DNA of 64,000 nucleotides from CBDATA01 sp965215615 (GCA_965215615.1 OZ244068.1:1488001-1552000), one strand, 5' to 3'; positions 8,361 through 17,632 are shown, numbered from the stretch's first letter. Translations and numbers: made by a program. Notes: generated by a model from the sequence alone, not told the origin.

Positions 8361-8549
8361 GCTAGCAGGCTGTGGATAAACTGGCGTGAGCACCGAGACG
8401 GGTGAGGCGCCCGGCTGACAAGGCGCGTGAGTGAGCAATAGCAGCGCTATTTCGAGCGAATCGCAACGAAGAGCGAGCCTCCAGGCGAGCGTTCAGACGG
8501 GATGCATCGCTCGTCGAATGCCGCGTTAGTTTTTCCACAGCCTGCTAGC
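8361..8549. mobile_element. 189-bp MITE-like element with terminal inverted repeats
   Basis: The left end GCTAGCAGGCTGTGGA and the right end TCCACAGCCTGCTAGC are perfect inverted copies; the match extends to 22 bp with one mismatch. The outermost CTAG may be a 4-bp target duplication instead of part of the repeat, which cannot be told apart because CTAG is a palindrome. There is no coding frame of note inside; a small internal palindrome (ATAGCAGCGCTAT) is present near 8440-8452. This is the build of a non-autonomous miniature transposable element. No parent transposase is in the window. Confidence 0.75.
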
Positions 8550-8551
8550 CT
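8543..8551 (+). promoter_or_regulatory. Extended -10 element formed at the MITE edge, before recX
   Basis: TGCTAGCCT fits TGnTAnnnT and spans the junction of the element and its flank. It ends 7 nt before the recX ATG, so a transcript starting at the usual distance would begin at or next to the start codon. Confidence 0.35.
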
Positions 8552-8557
8552 CTCGAC

Positions 8558-9025
8558 ATGTCACCGGAAACCTCCCGCCCGGCGTGGGTTGCCTCTCTCG
8601 CCCTTCTCGCCCGTCGCGACCGGAGCGAAGGGGAAGTGCGCGCCCGGCTCCTCCGGCTTGGTTATCCGGAAGAAGAGATCGGCAAGACGGTCAGCCGGCT
8701 TCGGGAACGACGCTATCTCGATGATCGGACTCTCGCCGGGGAAATCGCCGCGCGTCGATCCCGCCATCGCCTTCAGGGGCCGGCGCGCGTGGCGGCGCAC
8801 CTCAGAAGCCGCCTCTTCGCGGAGGAGCTGATCGAAGAAGCCGTGCGTTCTGCCTTCCCGGAAGACACCGAGCTGCTGCGTGCCCGGGACGCGCTCCGGA
8901 AGATGCAGCAGGCATCGCGACCGCCCGATTCGAAAGCGGCTCGACGACGACTCTATTCGCGCGGCTTTTCGCCGAGCGTGATCGGCGAGGTGGTCGCCTG
9001 TTATCCGGGAGGAAATCCCTCGTGA
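8558..9025 (+). CDS. recX: Regulatory protein RecX
   Basis: RecX family inhibitor/modulator of RecA filaments. The 155-residue protein consists of three-helix repeats typical of the family: LLARRDRSEGEVRARLLRLGY, then VSRLRERRYLDDRTLAGEIA, a SRHRLQGPARVAAHL segment and a final KAARRRLYSRGFSPSVIGEVV. Its last 4 nt overlap the alaS start. The order recX-alaS matches the recA-recX-alaS arrangement of other bacteria, but recA is not upstream here: a kinase gene and a MITE-like element are found instead. Confidence 0.92.
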   Translation: MSPETSRPAWVASLALLARRDRSEGEVRARLLRLGYPEEEIGKTVSRLRERRYLDDRTLAGEIAARRSRHRLQGPARVAAHLRSRLFAEELIEEAVRSAFPEDTELLRARDALRKMQQASRPPDSKAARRRLYSRGFSPSVIGEVVACYPGGNPS

Positions 9026-11679
9026 AACCGCGTTCGAGCGACGACCTGCGCCGTGCGTTCACGGCTTTTTTCACGGAGCGCGATCACCGACTCGTTCGCA
9101 GCTCTCCGCTCATCCCTCGCGAGGATCCGACGCTGCTTTTCGCGAACGCCGGGATGAACCAATTCAAGGACATCTTCCTCGGCAGGACACCGGCCGGGTC
9201 GCCTCCCCGCGCGGTGAGCGTCCAGAAGTGCGTGCGGGCCGGCGGCAAGCACAACGACCTCGAAAACGTGGGCTTCACCCCCCGCCACCACACGTTCTTC
9301 GAAATGCTCGGCAATTTCTCGTTCGGGGATTACTTCAAGGAGGAGGCGATCGCGCTCGCCTGGGAGTTCCTGACCGACACTCTCGAGATTCCGCCGGAGC
9401 GCCTCTCGGCATCCGTTTTTGCAGGCGATGCCGAAATCCCCCGCGACGAAGAGGCAGAGCGGTGCTGGCGGAAATATCTCCCCGGGGAACGGATCCGGGC
9501 CCTTCCGGCCTCCGAGAATTTCTGGGCCATGGGAGAGACCGGCCCCTGCGGTCCCTGTTCGGAAATCCACTTCGACCAGGGGGCCGACTTCCCCGGAGAG
9601 GATCGCCATCTCGAAATCTGGAACCTGGTCTTCATGCAGTTCGACCGGGATGATTCGGGCGCGCTGACCCCTTTGCCCGCGCCATCGGTGGACACCGGCA
9701 TGGGTCTGGAGCGGCTCGCGGCGGTGATCCAGGGGCGGGTCTCCAACTACGACACCGATCTTTTCTCCGGCCTCGTGGAATGGGTGCGGGAGCGGGCTGC
9801 CGCACCTTCGGGGAAAACCCTGGACTCGGCAGCCCGGGTGCTCGCCGACCACGCACGGGCGACCGCGTTCCTCGTCGCCGACGGAGTGCTCCCCGCGAAC
9901 GACGGCCGGGGATACGTCCTTCGCAAAATCCTGCGACGTGCGCTTCGATACGGCCGGAAGGCCGAAATTCCGGGGCCATTCCTCGCCGACCTGACCAGTC
10001 TTGCGATCCGGGACATGGAATACGGGTATCCGGAGCTTCGGGAAGCGCACGATCTCGTTCTCCGGGTCGCCGGATTCGAAGAGGAGCGTTTCTCCGGAAC
10101 CCTCCGCGCTGCCATGACCCAGCTCGACCAGATCCTCGCCTCGGAGGAAACCCTCCGCGACCGCCGGATCCCCGGAGAGGCGGCTTTTCGCCTCTACGAC
10201 ACGTTCGGCCTGCCGCTCGACCTCACCGAGGAGGTGGCACGGGAGCAGGGAATCGGAGTGGATGTCGCCGGATTCGAGGCCGCGATGCGCGCCCAGCGGG
10301 AGCGGGCACGGAAATCCTGGAAGGGAAAGCCCGCCGCCGGCTCGACCCGCTACCTGGATTTCACCGACGAGCGGGGAACCGAATTCACGGGCTACGAAGC
10401 TCTCGAAACCGCAGGCGCGGCGGTCCTTGCGGCGCTCGCCGAAGGGGAGGAAGGCATCCCCCGGCCGGTTCCGGCGCTTCGGGAAGGAGAGTCCGGAGAA
10501 CTGATCCTGAGCCGCACCCCCTTCTATCCGGAGGGCGGAGGACAGATCGGCGACCGGGGAACCCTGCGGGGTCCCGGAGGAATCGCCGAAGTCCGTGACG
10601 CCCGGTCGCAGGATGGCCTCGTGGTCCATCTGGTGCGCATCCGCCACGGCTCGATCGGCATCGGGGATGCACTCGAAGCGAAAGTGGACCGTGCGCGACG
10701 CGATGGGGCCCGCCGGCACCACACGGTGACCCATCTCCTCCATGCCGCTCTCCGCGACATTCTCGGGCTGCACGTGAAGCAGGCCGGTTCGCTCGTCGCG
10801 CCGGAGAGGCTACGCTTCGATTTCACCCACTTCGCGGCGCTCACTCCCGGCGAAATCGAATCCATCGAGGGACAGGTGAACGAGCAGATCCGCTCCAACC
10901 GCGAGGTTCGGGCGAGCGAAATGTCGCTCGATGCCGCTCTCGAACGAGGAGCGCTCGCCTTCTTCGGCGACAAGTACGGAACCGAAGTCCGGGTCATCGA
11001 GATTCCCGACTTCAGCATCGAGCTGTGTGGCGGAACCCATCTCGGAAGCACGGGAGAGGCGGGGCTTTTCGTCATCATTTCCGAGGAGTCGGTGGCGGCA
11101 GGAGTCCGGCGGATCGAAGCGCGTACCGGCTCGGCGGCGTTCGAACACCTTCTCGCGAACCGGCGGTTACTTCAGGAGATCGGACAGGCCGCGAAGGGGC
11201 GCCCGGAAGAAGCCGCATCCCGTTTCGGAAAGCTCGAAGCCCAGCTCCTTCAGGCGCGTCGCGAAATCTCCCGGCTCACCGATCAACTGGCCGCGAAGAC
11301 ACTCGGCGCGAGCGCCGAAGACGGAGGAGTGGAGCGGGTCGGCAAGGTGCTCCTCTGGGCTCCGCCTCCTTTCGACGGAGTCTCCCGCGAGGAGCACCGC
11401 CGGCTGATGGACGGCTTCCGCGACCGGCAGCAGGACGACTCGTGGGTCGCGCTGCTCTCGGTCATTCGCGACGGCCGGGTCGCGGTCATCCTTTCGGTTT
11501 CCGACGATCTCGCGACCACGATCCCGGCGAACGAATTGCTGCGGGACGCGGTGAGCGAGATCGGAGGCCGCGCCGGGGGACGTGCCAACCGCGCGGAGGG
11601 TGGCGGCTCCGATCCGAAAGGCCTGCCGGCGATGGCCACCCGAATCCGCGACCGGATCGCCGGGCTGGACGCCGTCTGA
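9022..11679 (+). CDS. alaS: Alanyl-tRNA synthetase
   Basis: Class II synthetase that charges tRNA-Ala, 885 residues as usual. Seen: N-terminal catalytic core (DPTLLFANAGMNQFKDIFLG, GKHNDLENVGFTPRHHTFFE), the tRNA-recognition middle part, the editing domain with zinc-binding HTVTH (His567, His571) and CGGTH (Cys669, His673), and a C-terminal coiled coil plus the C-Ala domain with GGRAGGRANRAEGGG. GTG start overlaps recX by 4 nt. Confidence 0.98.
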   Translation: MKPRSSDDLRRAFTAFFTERDHRLVRSSPLIPREDPTLLFANAGMNQFKDIFLGRTPAGSPPRAVSVQKCVRAGGKHNDLENVGFTPRHHTFFEMLGNFSFGDYFKEEAIALAWEFLTDTLEIPPERLSASVFAGDAEIPRDEEAERCWRKYLPGERIRALPASENFWAMGETGPCGPCSEIHFDQGADFPGEDRHLEIWNLVFMQFDRDDSGALTPLPAPSVDTGMGLERLAAVIQGRVSNYDTDLFSGLVEWVRERAAAPSGKTLDSAARVLADHARATAFLVADGVLPANDGRGYVLRKILRRALRYGRKAEIPGPFLADLTSLAIRDMEYGYPELREAHDLVLRVAGFEEERFSGTLRAAMTQLDQILASEETLRDRRIPGEAAFRLYDTFGLPLDLTEEVAREQGIGVDVAGFEAAMRAQRERARKSWKGKPAAGSTRYLDFTDERGTEFTGYEALETAGAAVLAALAEGEEGIPRPVPALREGESGELILSRTPFYPEGGGQIGDRGTLRGPGGIAEVRDARSQDGLVVHLVRIRHGSIGIGDALEAKVDRARRDGARRHHTVTHLLHAALRDILGLHVKQAGSLVAPERLRFDFTHFAALTPGEIESIEGQVNEQIRSNREVRASEMSLDAALERGALAFFGDKYGTEVRVIEIPDFSIELCGGTHLGSTGEAGLFVIISEESVAAGVRRIEARTGSAAFEHLLANRRLLQEIGQAAKGRPEEAASRFGKLEAQLLQARREISRLTDQLAAKTLGASAEDGGVERVGKVLLWAPPPFDGVSREEHRRLMDGFRDRQQDDSWVALLSVIRDGRVAVILSVSDDLATTIPANELLRDAVSEIGGRAGGRANRAEGGGSDPKGLPAMATRIRDRIAGLDAV

Positions 11680-11799
11680 GTCTCAGGAATCCGGCTTGAT
11701 GGACCTCGCCCGGATTCATGAAGGTCTCCCGGTAGCGGGTCTTCGCCCTGGCGCTCGTCACGGTTCGCATTCTCGCATCGGAGTCGGCCGACCGGTCGG

Positions 11800-11805
11800 T
11801 ACGAT
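11800..11805 (+). promoter_or_regulatory. Putative -10 box, possibly for a leaderless transcript
   Basis: TACGAT ends 7 nt before the ATG at 11812, the spacing at which transcription would begin on the start codon. No Shine-Dalgarno sequence lies between. No clear -35 is seen. Confidence 0.3.
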
Positions 11806-11811
11806 GCACCC

Positions 11812-12969
11812 ATGAGTCTTTCCGCTCCGCGTGGTTCCCTGGGGTTCGCGACCCGGGCCATCCACACTCCCGAAACTCCCGATCCGGGAAGCGGCGGAGT
11901 GGTCCCCCCACTCGTTCAATCGGCGACCTTCCTTCAGAAATCCCCCGGCGAACCCGGCCGCTGGGAGTACGCCCGCAGCGGCAATCCGACCCGGGACGCG
12001 GCAGAGGAGAACCTCGCCGCCCTCGAAGGCGGAGCGGGGGGAATCGGGTGCGCCTCCGGACTCGCGGCGATCGCCCTCGCCCTCGAACTCGTGGAGCCGG
12101 GTTCACGGGTGGTGGCCACCGCCGATGCCTACGGAGGCACCTGGCGGCTGTTCGAACAGGTGATCCGGCGGCGCGGCGTGGATTTCACCTTCCGGGACAC
12201 GAGCGACACCGAAGCCACGATCCGTGACCTCGAAGGCGCCTCCATGCTGTTCGTGGAAACCCCGAGCAACCCGGTCCTGCGGATCGCCGATCTTCCGGCC
12301 CTCGCCGAAGCGGCCCATGACCAGGGCGCGCTCCTCGTGGTGGACAACACCTTCATGTCTCCGTATTTCCAGCGCCCGCTGGAACTCGGTGCCGACCTCG
12401 TCACCCATTCGACCACCAAGTTCCTGAATGGCCACAGCGACGGGGTGGGCGGCATCCTGATTCCACGCTCGCCCGAGCATCTCTCGCGCCTCCGCTATCT
12501 GCAAAACGCCGCGGGCGCCATCCTTTCGCCTTTCGAGTCGTGGCTTCTGCTTCGCTCGGTCAAGACCCTCGCGCTCCGCATGCGCCAGCACGCAGCGAAC
12601 GCGGGAGCCGTGGCGGGTTTCCTGAAAAGTCATCCGCAGGTGAACCGGGTCCACTACCCGGGACTTCGGGATCACCCCGGACACGAGCGCGCCCGCCGCC
12701 AGATGTCCGGATTCGGCGGGATGGTTTCCTTCGAGGTCGAGACCTTCGGGAAAGCGCGCGACGTGATGATGGCACTTCGTCTCTTCCAGATCGCGGAAAG
12801 CCTCGGCGGGGTGGAGAGCCTCGTGAACCATCCGGCCGCCATGACCCACGCCTCCATGCCGGAATCCGACCGTCGGGAGCTCGGAATCGGCGACGGGCTC
12901 GTGCGGCTTTCGGTCGGAGTGGAAGAAGAGGAGGATCTGCTCGCCGATCTCGATCAGGCGCTTGGTTGA
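11812..12969 (+). CDS. Trans-sulfuration PLP enzyme (cystathionine gamma-synthase / gamma-lyase / methionine gamma-lyase type)
   Basis: Cys/Met-metabolism PLP enzyme, 385 residues. Seen: YARSGNPTRDAAEENLAALE at the N-terminus, SGLAAIALALELVEPG for PLP phosphate, VVDNTFMSPYFQRPLELGAD, the PLP lysine Lys203 in HSTTKFLNGHSD, and the C-terminal SLGGVESLVNHPAAMTHASM and RLSVGVEE. Which reaction it carries out (synthesis or cleavage of cystathionine, or methionine lysis) is not decided by these motifs. A cystathionine beta-synthase gene lies 11 kb away, so a reverse trans-sulfuration role as gamma-lyase is plausible. Confidence 0.92.
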   Translation: MSLSAPRGSLGFATRAIHTPETPDPGSGGVVPPLVQSATFLQKSPGEPGRWEYARSGNPTRDAAEENLAALEGGAGGIGCASGLAAIALALELVEPGSRVVATADAYGGTWRLFEQVIRRRGVDFTFRDTSDTEATIRDLEGASMLFVETPSNPVLRIADLPALAEAAHDQGALLVVDNTFMSPYFQRPLELGADLVTHSTTKFLNGHSDGVGGILIPRSPEHLSRLRYLQNAAGAILSPFESWLLLRSVKTLALRMRQHAANAGAVAGFLKSHPQVNRVHYPGLRDHPGHERARRQMSGFGGMVSFEVETFGKARDVMMALRLFQIAESLGGVESLVNHPAAMTHASMPESDRRELGIGDGLVRLSVGVEEEEDLLADLDQALG

Positions 12970-12971
12970 AG

Positions 12972-13241
12972 ATGCGGGGCGAGCGGCTCGTCGTTTTCGG
13001 CCGGGTTCAGCGGGTGGGATTCCGGTACGCCACGCTCTCGGTGGCCCGCAAGCTCGGCGTTCGGGGTTCGGTCAGGAACCGCGAGGACGGAGCCGTGGAA
13101 ATCCGCGCCTTCGCCGCCGGGGAAATCCTCGCCGTTTTTCGGGATGCCCTTCGACGCGAGGGACCGGGGCGGGTGGAACGGATCGAAACGGAGCCGATCG
13201 AGGCCGAAGATGCGCCGTCCGATTTTCGGATTCTCTCCTGA
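12972..13241 (+). CDS. acyP: Acylphosphatase
   Basis: Small (89-residue) enzyme that hydrolyses acyl phosphates. The two family signatures are clear: VFGRVQRVGFRYAT holding the catalytic arginine, and GSVRNREDGAVEI holding the catalytic asparagine. The canonical GRVQGVGFR has Arg in place of the central Gly here. The ATG is 2 nt after the preceding stop, so the two genes are probably one transcript. A 6-bp hairpin (CGGGGA/TCCCCG, 13245-13262) follows the stop and may be a weak terminator. Confidence 0.93.
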   Translation: MRGERLVVFGRVQRVGFRYATLSVARKLGVRGSVRNREDGAVEIRAFAAGEILAVFRDALRREGPGRVERIETEPIEAEDAPSDFRILS

Positions 13242-13287
13242 AGCCGGGGATACCATTCCCCGCTCCGTTTCCCCACCGGCTTTCCCT

Positions 13288-13361
13288 GCGCCTGTAGCTC
13301 AGGCGGACAGAGCGACGGATTCCTAATCCGTAGGCCGCAGGTTCGAGTCCTGCCAGGCGTA
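13288..13361 (+). tRNA. tRNA-Arg (anticodon CCT)
   Basis: Cloverleaf: acceptor GCGCCTG/CAGGCGT with a G-T first pair, D-arm GCTC/GAGC, anticodon stem ACGGA/TCCGT around loop TTCCTAA (anticodon CCT), T-arm GCAGG/CCTGC with TTCGAGT loop, discriminator A. CCA is not encoded. It decodes AGG. Confidence 0.95.
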
Positions 13362-13404
13362 CGGAACGCCGGGCTCGCCCCCCTCCTTCCCCTCCCCTTC
13401 TTCC

Positions 13405-15051
13405 ATGAAGTTCCCGAGACGCGCCTTTTTCGGACTGATGGCGTGGTCCGCGCTCGCCTTCACTCCCACCTTCGGGATCGCCGGACAGGATGCCGCCAGC
13501 GGGGACCTCCGCAGCCCCCGAAGCGTTCTCGATGTCTTTCTGGCCGAACAACGCGAAGACGAACCGGATTGGGAACGGGTGACCCACACCCTCGCCGTTC
13601 CCGCCGGTGTCGAACTCGAAGACGGGGCGCGGACCGCCTCCCGGCTCAAGTCGGTGCTGGACGCTCGCGGCCTTTTCGTCGTGATGGGGCAGATCCCTTC
13701 GGCTCCCGATTACCGCGACCCGGAGACCGATGCTCCCCGTTTCGCACCGTTCCCGCTGCGTTTTCCCGAGTTCGTCCTCGAGCGCGGCTCCGATCAGGGA
13801 TGGCGGATCGCTTCCGAAACCGTGATGGCGACGGATGATCTGTACGAAGGCACCTTTTCCTGGCTCGCGCGCCGCCTGCTCGAAATCCTCCCGCCGGCTT
13901 TCGAGCGTTCCTGGTTCGGCTTCACCCTGTGGGGAGTCCTCGGCCTTTTCGTCCTCGCGGGGGGCGCATGGCTGATCCGTTTCCTCCTCCTGCTGCTCGC
14001 CCGTGGATTCGCGCCGGTCGCATCGCATCGGGCCCGGTGGCTCGGCGACGGGGTTCTCGAACTGGCGGGACCGGCGGCCGCCGTCGCGGGTGTCGCTTTC
14101 GCCCGCCATTTCCTCCCGGATCTCCGTTTCCCGGTCGAAGTCAGCCGGGCGCTCGTCTTCCTGCTCACCGTGGCGCTCGCCTTCATCGCGGTATGGGCGG
14201 CGCTTCGTGCGGTGGATGTCGCGACCCTCGCCCTGAAGCGGCTCGCCGACCACACCGAGACCACTCTCGACGACCAACTCATCGCTCCCGCCCGGACGGT
14301 GTTGCGGGTCGCCGCCGTCCTCATCGCGGTTCTCGTGCTGGCGGAGAGCTTCGGATATTCGATCACCACCCTGGTAGCCGGGCTCGGGCTCGGCGGACTT
14401 GCGGTCGCGCTCGCCGCCCAGGACACCCTCGCGAACCTGCTGGGCTGGGCGGCGGTGGTCGTGGATCAGCCGTTCAAGGTGGGCGACTGGGTGCTGGTCG
14501 GGAATTCCGAGGGCACCGTGGAGCGGGTGGGACTCCGCGCCACCCGCATCCGCACCTTCTACGATTCGGTCATCAGCGTCCCCAACCGGACCGTCGCCAA
14601 CGCGGTCGTGGACAACATGGGCCAGCGCAAATACCGCCGGATGAAGCAGATCGTGCGCCTGCGCCAGGACACCCATCCCGATCGGGTCCACGCCTTCGTG
14701 GAAGGGATGCGGAAGATCGTGCTCGCCAACAAGCGGATGCGCCAGGATGCCTTCGAGATCCACTTGAACCAATTCTCGGAATCCTCCATGGATGTCCTCG
14801 TCTATTGCTTCTTCGAGGTGAAGGACTGGCACGAGGAACTCACCGAGCGCCACAACTTCATCCTCGAAACCATGCGTCTCGCCCAGGCGCTCGACGTCCG
14901 CTTCGCCGTACCGGTCCGGGATCTGCATCTGGAATCCGCTCCCGATCATCCGCGGGGAGAAGTCCCCGAGCCGGACATCCCTCGCCTGAAGGAAACCGTG
15001 GAAGCCTTCGGCCCCGGTGGCCGACTCTCCCGGCCCGGCGGACCGGCCTGA
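13405..15051 (+). CDS. MscS family mechanosensitive ion channel
   Basis: Small-conductance mechanosensitive channel homologue, 548 residues. A signal peptide (1-26, ending around FGIAGQ) precedes a periplasmic domain of about 150 residues; hydrophobic helices follow at about 175-200, 215-235, 245-270 and 305-325. The pore-lining helix with small residues is TLVAGLGLGGLAVALAAQDT, followed by the beta domain (VGDWVLVGNSEGTVERVGLRATRIR) and VPNRTVANAVVDN. It protects against osmotic downshock or is a related conductance. It starts 43 nt after tRNA-Arg. Confidence 0.94.
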   Translation: MKFPRRAFFGLMAWSALAFTPTFGIAGQDAASGDLRSPRSVLDVFLAEQREDEPDWERVTHTLAVPAGVELEDGARTASRLKSVLDARGLFVVMGQIPSAPDYRDPETDAPRFAPFPLRFPEFVLERGSDQGWRIASETVMATDDLYEGTFSWLARRLLEILPPAFERSWFGFTLWGVLGLFVLAGGAWLIRFLLLLLARGFAPVASHRARWLGDGVLELAGPAAAVAGVAFARHFLPDLRFPVEVSRALVFLLTVALAFIAVWAALRAVDVATLALKRLADHTETTLDDQLIAPARTVLRVAAVLIAVLVLAESFGYSITTLVAGLGLGGLAVALAAQDTLANLLGWAAVVVDQPFKVGDWVLVGNSEGTVERVGLRATRIRTFYDSVISVPNRTVANAVVDNMGQRKYRRMKQIVRLRQDTHPDRVHAFVEGMRKIVLANKRMRQDAFEIHLNQFSESSMDVLVYCFFEVKDWHEELTERHNFILETMRLAQALDVRFAVPVRDLHLESAPDHPRGEVPEPDIPRLKETVEAFGPGGRLSRPGGPA

Positions 15052-15080
15052 ATCACCCCTCCCGAATCAACTCTCCCAAA

Positions 15081-16829
15081 TCAAGCCGGATCGGGAACGA
15101 AAGGCAGCAGGGCGAAAAAGTTCCCCCGAACCAGCGCACGAACGAGCGGCAGCCGATCCCGGAAACGAACCACCCCGAGCTCCCGGAGCGCCACCTCGGC
15201 GAAGCCGGGAGGCTCGGGCAGCCGCAGGATTTCGACCTCGTCATCCTCCGGGATTCCCGCCTCCATCCGCGCCCGACGGATCGCCGCATCGAGGCCGCCG
15301 AGCTCGTCAACCAGACCCAGCTCGAAGGCCTTTCGACCGGACCAGACCCGTCCCTGTCCCACCGCGTCCACCTCGTCAGCGGTCATCCCGCGCGCTTCGC
15401 CCACCCGTTCCAGAAAGACTGCGTAGGTGTCGGCGATCCCTTCACGAAGCCGTTCGCGTTCTTCAGAGGAAAGCGGAGCAGCCGCGTTCAGCCAGTTGCC
15501 GGGTTCGACTCCCTCCGGATAGACCATTTCGGACGCGACACCGATTTTCTCGAAGAGCCCCGCCAGATGAAGCCTTCCGGCATAGACCCCGATGGAGCCG
15601 GTGATGCTCGCCGGCCCGGCGACCACATGATCTGCCGCAGTGGCCACCCAGTATCCACCGGAAGCCGCCACGTCTCCGAGCGAAGCGACCACCGGCTTGT
15701 CGGAGCCGAGCCTTTCCGCGGCTCTCCAGATGGTGTCCGATGCGGTGTCCGCCCCACCTGGACTCGCAATCCGCAAGACCACCGCCGCGACCGATTCCGC
15801 ATCACGCGCCCACTCGAGCGCCTCTCCGATGGTCTTCGCCCCGGCGACCCGGCCGGCGACCAGATCCGTCCGGCTTTCCCCGGACAGGATGGCACCTTCG
15901 ACGTGGACCACCGCGATCCTCCGGGAGCCGCCGCTCGCGGGCACCTCGAGCGCATAGTCCCGAAGCGCCAGGAAGCCTTCTTTTCCGAAATCCTGCCCGA
16001 ACTCTTCACGGGCTTCGGCCGGATAGCGAATCCCGTCAACCAGACCGGCGGAGAGCGCTCCCCCAGCCAGCAGCGGCCCCTCCGAAAGGAGAACTCTCGC
16101 CTCATCCACCGCGACCCCGCGGGCCGTCGCAACCGCTTCCGAAGCAAGGTCGAGGAACTCTTCGGAGAGCGCCGCCAGTTGCTCCCGGTGCGCTTCGCTC
16201 ATCTCCGAACGGGTCCAGGAATCCGGCGCGTTCTTGAACGGCCCGATGGCCTCGAACTGGGCGCCGATGCCCACCTTCTCGAGGAGTTCGCCGTAGAAGA
16301 GAACGCCGAGCGGGGTTCCGAAGAACATCAACCGCCCGCGAGGATGCATGTGGATGGTGTCCGCCGCGGTGGCCAGCAGGTACTCCCGAAGCCCCGGCAT
16401 TTCGAGCGAAGCGGCGACCGGCTTGCCGCTTTCCGAAAACCGGACCACGGCCTCGCGCATCTCCATGAGCCGCTCCCAGCCGAGCGTCGTTCCTTCTCCC
16501 TGAATCAGAAGCCCCCGGACCCGTTCGTCGGCAGCCGCCCGTTCCAGGGCGCGGATCGTCCCGTGGAAATCGGGCACGGCCGGGGCAAGCCAACTCGCCG
16601 ACCAGGGCTGCGTTTCCGGAAGCTCCTCTCCCATGTCCAGCACCAGCACGCTGCCGGAGGGCACCCGGGCACCGCCCGCGAGGAAAATCGAGGCAGCAGC
16701 CAATCCGAGAAACAGGAGGGTGAGCGCTCCGGCGGCAAGCAGAAAGAAAGTGGAGCAGCCGCTACGGGGCCTCGATCCGGAGGGCGGCGCGGGAGGCGCG
16801 AACCCGTCCCCGATCGGGTGGTCAGTCAA
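15081..16829 (-). CDS. sppA: Signal peptide peptidase SppA, long (67K) type
   Basis: Membrane-bound Ser/Lys protease that degrades cleaved signal peptides. The 582-residue protein has one N-terminal membrane helix (about 25-55), an N-terminal S49 domain with the catalytic lysine in SGKPVAASLEMPG, and a C-terminal S49 domain with the catalytic serine in DVAASGGYWVATAADH followed by ITGSIGVYAG. The two-domain form is that of E. coli SppA. TTG at 16829 is used as start because no ATG precedes the helix; three 14-bp repeats lie directly upstream. It is the last gene of a minus-strand group starting at 20145. Confidence 0.93.
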   Translation of the reverse strand: MTDHPIGDGFAPPAPPSGSRPRSGCSTFFLLAAGALTLLFLGLAAASIFLAGGARVPSGSVLVLDMGEELPETQPWSASWLAPAVPDFHGTIRALERAAADERVRGLLIQGEGTTLGWERLMEMREAVVRFSESGKPVAASLEMPGLREYLLATAADTIHMHPRGRLMFFGTPLGVLFYGELLEKVGIGAQFEAIGPFKNAPDSWTRSEMSEAHREQLAALSEEFLDLASEAVATARGVAVDEARVLLSEGPLLAGGALSAGLVDGIRYPAEAREEFGQDFGKEGFLALRDYALEVPASGGSRRIAVVHVEGAILSGESRTDLVAGRVAGAKTIGEALEWARDAESVAAVVLRIASPGGADTASDTIWRAAERLGSDKPVVASLGDVAASGGYWVATAADHVVAGPASITGSIGVYAGRLHLAGLFEKIGVASEMVYPEGVEPGNWLNAAAPLSSEERERLREGIADTYAVFLERVGEARGMTADEVDAVGQGRVWSGRKAFELGLVDELGGLDAAIRRARMEAGIPEDDEVEILRLPEPPGFAEVALRELGVVRFRDRLPLVRALVRGNFFALLPFVPDPA

Positions 16830-16830
16830 G

Positions 16831-16872
16831 GGTGATCAGGCAAGGGTGATCAGGCAAGGGCGATCGGGCAAG
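16831..16872 (-). repeat. 14-bp tandem repeat upstream of sppA
   Basis: Three direct copies of GGTGATCAGGCAAG (the last with two changes) fill the gap between the TPR protein gene and sppA. Each copy contains a TTG on the minus strand. Confidence 0.85.
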
Positions 16873-16886
16873 AAAGTCCGGTCAGC

Positions 16887-17606
16887 CTACCGGGCCGGCA
16901 TCGTGCGCGCCGGTTCGGTCTCTTCCCCGCCCTCGAGTCGCATGGCCCGGAAATCGGCCATCTGCCGGTACGCAGATGTCTCATGTTCGCTTTGAAGCCG
17001 TTCGTACAGCGAAAGCGCCTCTTCGTTGCGGCCTCGCTCTTCCTCGAGCGCCGCAAGCCCGAAGAGCGCGGCATCGGCCGGGAAACCCGAATCGGCATCG
17101 AGCAGTTCCCGGTAGGCGGCGGCCGCTTCGTCCCACTGCCCGGCGGCGCGCCTCGCACCCGCGAGCCCAAAGGTGGCGAGCGACGAGAGCAGATCCGATC
17201 GCCCCGCCGACGCCGCCTCGAAACTTTCCGCTGCGGCGGAGAGGTCGCCGGTTTCCCGCTGGCAGACTCCCGAGAAATAGCGGGCGGTCCGGCCTTCTGC
17301 GGAATTTCCCTCGTCGGCGCTGATTTCCACGAGGCGCGGAAGCGCCGCTTCGCACGCCTCGCGGTCCGGCGGCCCGCCCGGATCGAGGTCATCGAGCCCG
17401 CCCGTCAACCCGGCGATCTCGGTCCGAAGCGCATCCCGATCGCTCGCCCGCATCGCGAGCAGGCCGCCGAGCAGGAGTCCGATGCCCAGAACGGCAACAA
17501 GCCCCAAGCCGACCCTCCGCAGGTTGTCCCGGCCCCAACGGAAGCCGGCACCGAGGCCGGCCATCAACTCGTCGGATCGGAGTTCGCGACGTTGCTCCCT
17601 GCGCAT
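16887..17606 (-). CDS. Single-pass membrane protein with TPR-like repeats
   Basis: 239 residues from ATG 17606 (an upstream in-frame ATG at 17663 would overlap the neighbouring gene). A basic cytosolic N-terminus is followed by one membrane helix (about 30-52, VGLGLVAVLGIGLLLGGLLA) and then TPR-like helix pairs: FSGVCQRETGDLSAAAESFE, then FGLAGARRAAGQWDEAAAAY, then FGLAALEEERGRNEEALSLY. The layout resembles YfgM-type ancillary proteins of the Sec/BAM pathways, but length and sequence do not prove it. It lies 27 nt after the pyrophosphorylase gene and 57 nt before sppA. Confidence 0.75.
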   Translation of the reverse strand: MRREQRRELRSDELMAGLGAGFRWGRDNLRRVGLGLVAVLGIGLLLGGLLAMRASDRDALRTEIAGLTGGLDDLDPGGPPDREACEAALPRLVEISADEGNSAEGRTARYFSGVCQRETGDLSAAAESFEAASAGRSDLLSSLATFGLAGARRAAGQWDEAAAAYRELLDADSGFPADAALFGLAALEEERGRNEEALSLYERLQSEHETSAYRQMADFRAMRLEGGEETEPARTMPAR

Positions 17607-17632
17607 TTTCGGGCCGGATTGTAACGAAGGCT

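Noticed and set aside
13245..13262. Hairpin after acylphosphatase as an intrinsic terminator
   Set aside because: The stem is only 6 bp and is followed by a mixed pyrimidine stretch, not a run of T; too weak to list.
15052..15080. A terminator between the converging mscS and sppA genes
   Set aside because: The 29 nt have no stem-loop of note.
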